A DNA stretch of 64,000 nucleotides from an uncultured bacterium (lineage in GTDB: Bacteria; Verrucomicrobiota; Verrucomicrobiia; CAIQCK01), in assembly GCA_903870275.1 (NCBI GenBank), contig CAIQCK010000012.1, positions 1-64,000 on the forward strand, written 5' to 3'. Positions 60,810 to 64,000 of this stretch are shown here, one piece after another (the stretch's first letter is position 1; the number at the start of each line of letters is the position of its first letter). Below the pieces are notes generated by a model that made no database searches, had not been told where the DNA came from, and was given only the letters and a program-made list of their open reading frames with translations. Position numbers and translations under genes: made by a program.

Positions 60810-62564
60810 TTATTCCACTTCCTGCGTCACGACCTGGAGGATTTGTTGCTCGCGGCGTTCCAGCAACCGGCCCAACGGCTTCAGCGTGAACCCATAGACC
60901 GCGACGGAAGCCGCCACCAAAAGCAACGACAGAACCAGATTCACCGCGCCGCCGGGCAGCCAGCCGAAGTGCGCGCACAACGCGCCAAGCCCCACGGGCA
61001 GGAAGACCGGCGCCATAAAGAGGGGGAACAGCATTTGAGAAGCGACGATGATCAATGTCATGAGGGGCTTCAGTTTCGTCGGCTTGAGCGAACCGGATGA
61101 GATGCGGTAGGGCGCGATAATCGAGAAGCAATTACCCAAGGCGCCGATCACCAGGAAGCACGCGGCGAACTGCATACAGGCCGCCGCGATGGCCGCGATG
61201 GGCGGGCGCGCAAGGACAACCGCAGCCAGTTCGAGCACCGCGAAAACCCCAAGCGCGAACGGCAGGAACGAGAGGTTTTTGCCGAGCAGGATATGGCTGC
61301 GGCTGGCGGGCGTCAGCACGAGCGCGCGAAAACCGCTCCGGTCGAGGCCGAAGTGGTTGAACAGGAGTTGCACCAGACCGAAGAACGTGATGACGACGAC
61401 ACCGGTCGCGGCGAACGGGCTGACGGTGGCGCTTATGGTGGCGCGTGTCCGCCAGAAAGCCATCAGACCCATGACCAGCATGATGGCGACGTTGGTGCCC
61501 AACGCCAACTTCACCTCCGGCGCGCGCGTCAGGCTGCGGAAGTTGGCGAGCGCCAGCGCCGCCGCTGCTGGGGGAACCGCGGGCAACTCGCGTTCGAGCA
61601 GAATGAGACCGCCGGGCTTGGCCGCCGCTTCCACCGCCCGGGGCGCGGCGGGTTTGCGCCGGGTTTGCCCCGCGTAAAAACGCAGGGTGGAACGATAGGC
61701 GCGCCGCAGTCCCCACGCGCCCAGCACCCACATGCCGGCTGCGCCCCACACGGCGGGCCACACGCGGCCCGCCGCGAGTTCCCCTGCGCCAAACGGCAGC
61801 CACAACGGCGGCACAGTCATGTTCGCGACCTCCAAGCTGTGTTTCATGGCCGAATTTTTCCTGGCCGTCGCCGCCATGAATTCCTCGGCCGCCGCGCGGT
61901 CCGCCGGCACTTTGCCGCGCACATGCCGGGGCCCGCCCGGCCACACGTTGAACACCAGGTTTGGCAATTGCGCGAGAAGCACGAAAGCCAGCGTGATGCC
62001 CATCACGACGGCCCGCCGCCGGCGCGGGTTGACCATCAGCGCCACCAGCCAGCCGCGCAGGCAATAGGTCCACGCGGTGATCATAAAGAAAAAGCCCAGC
62101 ACCAGCGGAAACAACAGCGCCATCACCAGCCCGTGGCCCACGATCAAACCCAGCGCCAGTCCCAGCATCGCCGGCAACACGACCAAAATGCTGAACCGGA
62201 AATGCGAGACGATGTAGTTGAGGACAAACGCCTCCCGCAGCGTCACCGGCAGGTGCATCAACCGCCGCAGGTCAATTGTTTCTGAGCGCTGAATCTCCGC
62301 GACAATCCCCGTCGCCCAAAAGAAAAGGAACGCTCCGGCAAGAGCATCCCAAACATACATGATAGTGGTCGGGCTGGCTTGGCCCAGTGCCATCGCGCCG
62401 CCTGCGACGCCACCCACGAAACCCGCCGCAGCCACGCCGAGCCCGATGACGGTGGCGATGATGGCGATGACGACGTTCACGGCGCCGCCGCGCCTCCATT
62501 GATTGCGTGTGAGCCGCCATCGCAGCCACAGCAGCGTTTGCAACTGCGACCAATTCACGCTCAT
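60810..62564 (-). CDS. ABC-2-type exporter permease
   Basis: 584 residues from the ATG at 62564, chosen because its ATGA overlaps the ATPase stop and a GGAGG lies immediately upstream; the longer frame is a shadow. About 12-14 hydrophobic segments (VVIAIIATVIGLGVAAAGFV, ILVVLPAMLGLALGLIVGHG, IAAIAAACMQFAACFLVIGA). The central cytoplasmic loop is large and Arg-rich. It is the membrane part of an ABC exporter with the ATPase upstream. Substrate not inferable. The ORF ends close to the convergent oxidoreductase gene. Confidence 0.85.
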   Translation of the reverse strand: MSVNWSQLQTLLWLRWRLTRNQWRRGGAVNVVIAIIATVIGLGVAAAGFVGGVAGGAMALGQASPTTIMYVWDALAGAFLFFWATGIVAEIQRSETIDLRRLMHLPVTLREAFVLNYIVSHFRFSILVVLPAMLGLALGLIVGHGLVMALLFPLVLGFFFMITAWTYCLRGWLVALMVNPRRRRAVVMGITLAFVLLAQLPNLVFNVWPGGPRHVRGKVPADRAAAEEFMAATARKNSAMKHSLEVANMTVPPLWLPFGAGELAAGRVWPAVWGAAGMWVLGAWGLRRAYRSTLRFYAGQTRRKPAAPRAVEAAAKPGGLILLERELPAVPPAAAALALANFRSLTRAPEVKLALGTNVAIMLVMGLMAFWRTRATISATVSPFAATGVVVITFFGLVQLLFNHFGLDRSGFRALVLTPASRSHILLGKNLSFLPFALGVFAVLELAAVVLARPPIAAIAAACMQFAACFLVIGALGNCFSIIAPYRISSGSLKPTKLKPLMTLIIVASQMLFPLFMAPVFLPVGLGALCAHFGWLPGGAVNLVLSLLLVAASVAVYGFTLKPLGRLLERREQQILQVVTQEVE

Positions 62565-63322
62565 TCCTCCAGCCAGCTCAGTTTCTGAGCCTCGGCGTGA
62601 CCGCCGCCCACCGCGGCGAGGAAGCGTTCTTCCAGCGAGCCGGTCTTGCGGATGTCGTCCATCGTCATCTGCGAGACGAGCCGGCCCTTCGCAATGATGC
62701 CGACGTCGGTGCAAAGCTTCTCGACAATCTCCAGCACGTGCGAGGTGAGAAACACCGTTGTGCCGCGCTTGACGCAGTGGTGCAGCGTCTCGCGCAACAC
62801 GCGGGACGACACCGGGTCCACGCCCTCGAACGGTTCGTCGAGAAACAGCAGGTCGGGATTCGGCAGCAGCGCCGCCGCCAGCGCGAGTTTCTTCTTCATG
62901 CCGTGCGAATACTCGAGGGTCAGCTTCTTCTCCTCGTTCTGCAAGTCCATCATCGCCAGCAGTTCCCCGCACCGTTCGCGCACCGTGGGCAGCGGCAGCA
63001 GATACATCCGCCCGATGAACGTCAGATACTCGCGCGCGGTGAGATTGTCGAACAACGCCAGGTCCTCCGGCACCACGCCGACGCGTTGTTTCACCTCGCG
63101 CGCCCGGGTAGCGTCGGCCAGGTTCTGGCCGAGCACGCGCATCGTGCCGCTGGTGGGCGCGAGCAGACCCGTGAGCATCTTGATGGTGGTGGACTTGCCC
63201 GCGCCATTCGGTCCGAGAAAGCCGTAGAACCGGCCGGTCTCCACGCGCAGGTCCAGCCCGTCCACGGCGCGCACGTCGCCAAAGCAGCGTGTCAATCCGT
63301 TGGTTTCAATCGCCAGTTCCAT
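62561..63322 (-). CDS. ABC transporter ATPase
   Basis: 253 residues from the ATG at 63322. The nucleotide-binding domain is complete: Walker A GFLGPNGAGKSTTIKML, Q-loop in VVPEDLALFDNL (degenerate, E in place of Q), signature LEYSHGMKKKLALAAALL (a SHGMK variant of LSGGQ), Walker B LLFLDEPFEGVD and the H-loop in VFLTSHVLEIVE. It drives the exporter permease next to it (ATGA overlap). A TATAGA-like -10 lies upstream around 63355. Confidence 0.92.
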   Translation of the reverse strand: MELAIETNGLTRCFGDVRAVDGLDLRVETGRFYGFLGPNGAGKSTTIKMLTGLLAPTSGTMRVLGQNLADATRAREVKQRVGVVPEDLALFDNLTAREYLTFIGRMYLLPLPTVRERCGELLAMMDLQNEEKKLTLEYSHGMKKKLALAAALLPNPDLLFLDEPFEGVDPVSSRVLRETLHHCVKRGTTVFLTSHVLEIVEKLCTDVGIIAKGRLVSQMTMDDIRKTGSLEERFLAAVGGGHAEAQKLSWLEE

Positions 63323-63501
63323 TGATGAATCGAATTTTTTTATGGCGGCGCGATCGTCTATAATGCCTCCTGCATCCTGGCATGGAGTATCCCCGGCAGC
63401 GGACGGCCATGCAAGCTCTTGTGGCCCCGCAAAATCGCGGTGTGAGACTGGAGTGCCGGTTTTTGAGACCAGCAGGGATGGCCAGAAGCCGGGCGTTGCG
63501 C

Positions 63502-63507
63502 TAGACT
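63502..63507 (+). promoter_or_regulatory. -10 TAGACT before the last gene, leaderless
   Basis: TAGACT ends 8 nt before the ATG at 63516; the flanking GCCGGGCC and the first codons resemble those at 56816-56832. No Shine-Dalgarno is visible. Confidence 0.5.
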
Positions 63508-63515
63508 GCCGGGCC

Positions 63516-64000
63516 ATGAAGACGATCCGCGGCTGCTTTGTCGTCGCGGCGGGCGTGCTGCTGGCCGGCGGGCTGCCGGTTCACGCAAATCCGTCGGCCC
63601 ACACCTTCCGTGCCGGCGCGTTTGCGATGGATGTCACCCCGACGAATTTCCCGGTGATCGTCAACGGCGGCTTCCTGGCGGTGACGGCGGACCACGCCAA
63701 CGATGCCCTGCACGCGCGCTGGCTGGTGCTCGACGACGGCGCGACGCGCGTGGCGCTGGGCGTGCTCGACACGTGCCTCATCCCTCGCGAGTTCGCCGAC
63801 GAGGTCAAGGCCCGCGCGACGAAGCTCACCGGCATTCCGCCGGAGCGCATCATGCTTTCCGCGGTGCACACGCATACCGCGCCGTCGCTGATGCAGGCGC
63901 TCGGAACGCCGCCCGATCCGAATTATCCGGCGTTTGCGTTGCCGCGAATCGTCGAGGGTTTGCGGCGCGCGGTGGGCAACCTCGCCCCGGCGCGTATCGG
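63516..64000 (+). CDS. Exported ceramidase-like protein, 3' end outside the window
   Basis: At least 161 residues from the ATG at 63516; the gene continues past position 64000. A signal peptide (KTIRGCFVVAAGVLLAGGLP) precedes a neutral/alkaline-ceramidase-like domain: FRAGAFAMDVTPTNFPVIVNG, VALGVLDTCLIPREFADEVK and MLSAVHTHTAPSLMQ, in which HTHT carries the zinc HxH. It is a shorter-distance relative of the fusion protein at 53043-55832, which has the matching CSHTHCGPE. Leaderless promoter as above. Confidence 0.8.
   Translation, partial: MKTIRGCFVVAAGVLLAGGLPVHANPSAHTFRAGAFAMDVTPTNFPVIVNGGFLAVTADHANDALHARWLVLDDGATRVALGVLDTCLIPREFADEVKARATKLTGIPPERIMLSAVHTHTAPSLMQALGTPPDPNYPAFALPRIVEGLRRAVGNLAPARI

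Overview
The window reads as a piece of a high-GC (roughly 60-65 % by eye), mesophilic, probably soil or freshwater member of the PVC superphylum, most likely Verrucomicrobiota (Pedosphaerales/Limisphaerales type). This is an inference from gene content and not from a marker gene: a secreted TolB-propeller protein with a hydrazine-synthase-alpha-like region and two c-type heme motifs, Tat-exported Gfo/Idh/MocA oxidoreductase, DUF5009 membrane acyltransferase-like protein, a bacterial family B DNA polymerase, ceramidase-like secreted proteins, CzcCBA efflux, and many periodic intergenic repeats. No rRNA, tRNA, CRISPR array, intact transposase or prophage gene was seen.

Layout. 0.2-8.6 kb: exported TolB/M28/PDZ peptidase, tandem GNAT protein, a low-GC orphan, the large diheme TolB/HZS-alpha-like protein and a small exported protein. 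8.7-16 kb: CPA2 (Kef-type) antiporter coupled to an inositol-monophosphatase-family gene, a small unknown gene, a methyltransferase, a zinc-ribbon protein, RmuC and an exported GDSL/SGNH hydrolase. 16-21.2 kb: a minus-strand operon of two exported paralogues, DNA polymerase B and a cyclic-nucleotide-type MscS channel, joined by 4-bp overlaps. 21.4-27.7 kb: class III aminotransferase, HemB, MntH (Nramp) with UspA, DUF5009 protein. 27.7-33.4 kb: CzcC-CzcB-CzcA-type metal efflux operon with a palindromic operator candidate. 33.4-37.1 kb: SDR, two near-identical Flp pilins and a NarL-type two-component pair. 37.2-43.2 kb: metallo-beta-lactamase-fold protein, CDF transporter, PIG-L deacetylase, endonuclease IV, DUF1189 protein and IMP dehydrogenase. 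43.2-43.8 kb: a gene-free, repeat-packed spacer. 43.8-46.0 kb: a restriction-modification pair of lower GC. 46.1-48.4 kb: divergent AraC regulator and dipeptide-epimerase-like enzyme. 48.4-52.9 kb: a low-GC two-gene cassette encoding a soluble multi-GAF/PAS HisKA_2 kinase and a receiver-TIR fusion. 53-64 kb: ceramidase-like/M23/PKD fusion, EamA exporter, a large exported TIM-barrel-like protein, Gfo/Idh/MocA protein, an ABC-2 exporter pair and the start of a second ceramidase-like protein.

Two layers stand out. First, a phosphorelay that appears to end in a TIR domain (48.6-52.9 kb), next to a restriction-modification pair; together they suggest an accessory or defence patch in a housekeeping background. 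Second, the spacers hold many short-period repeats arranged as facing arrays that would fold into long imperfect hairpins. One stop-free 7-nt version lies twice in frame inside the inositol-monophosphatase gene, and other repeat-like tracts lie in frame inside two more genes. Several genes also carry a -10-like hexamer only 6-9 nt upstream of the start codon and no Shine-Dalgarno, which suggests leaderless transcription is common here.
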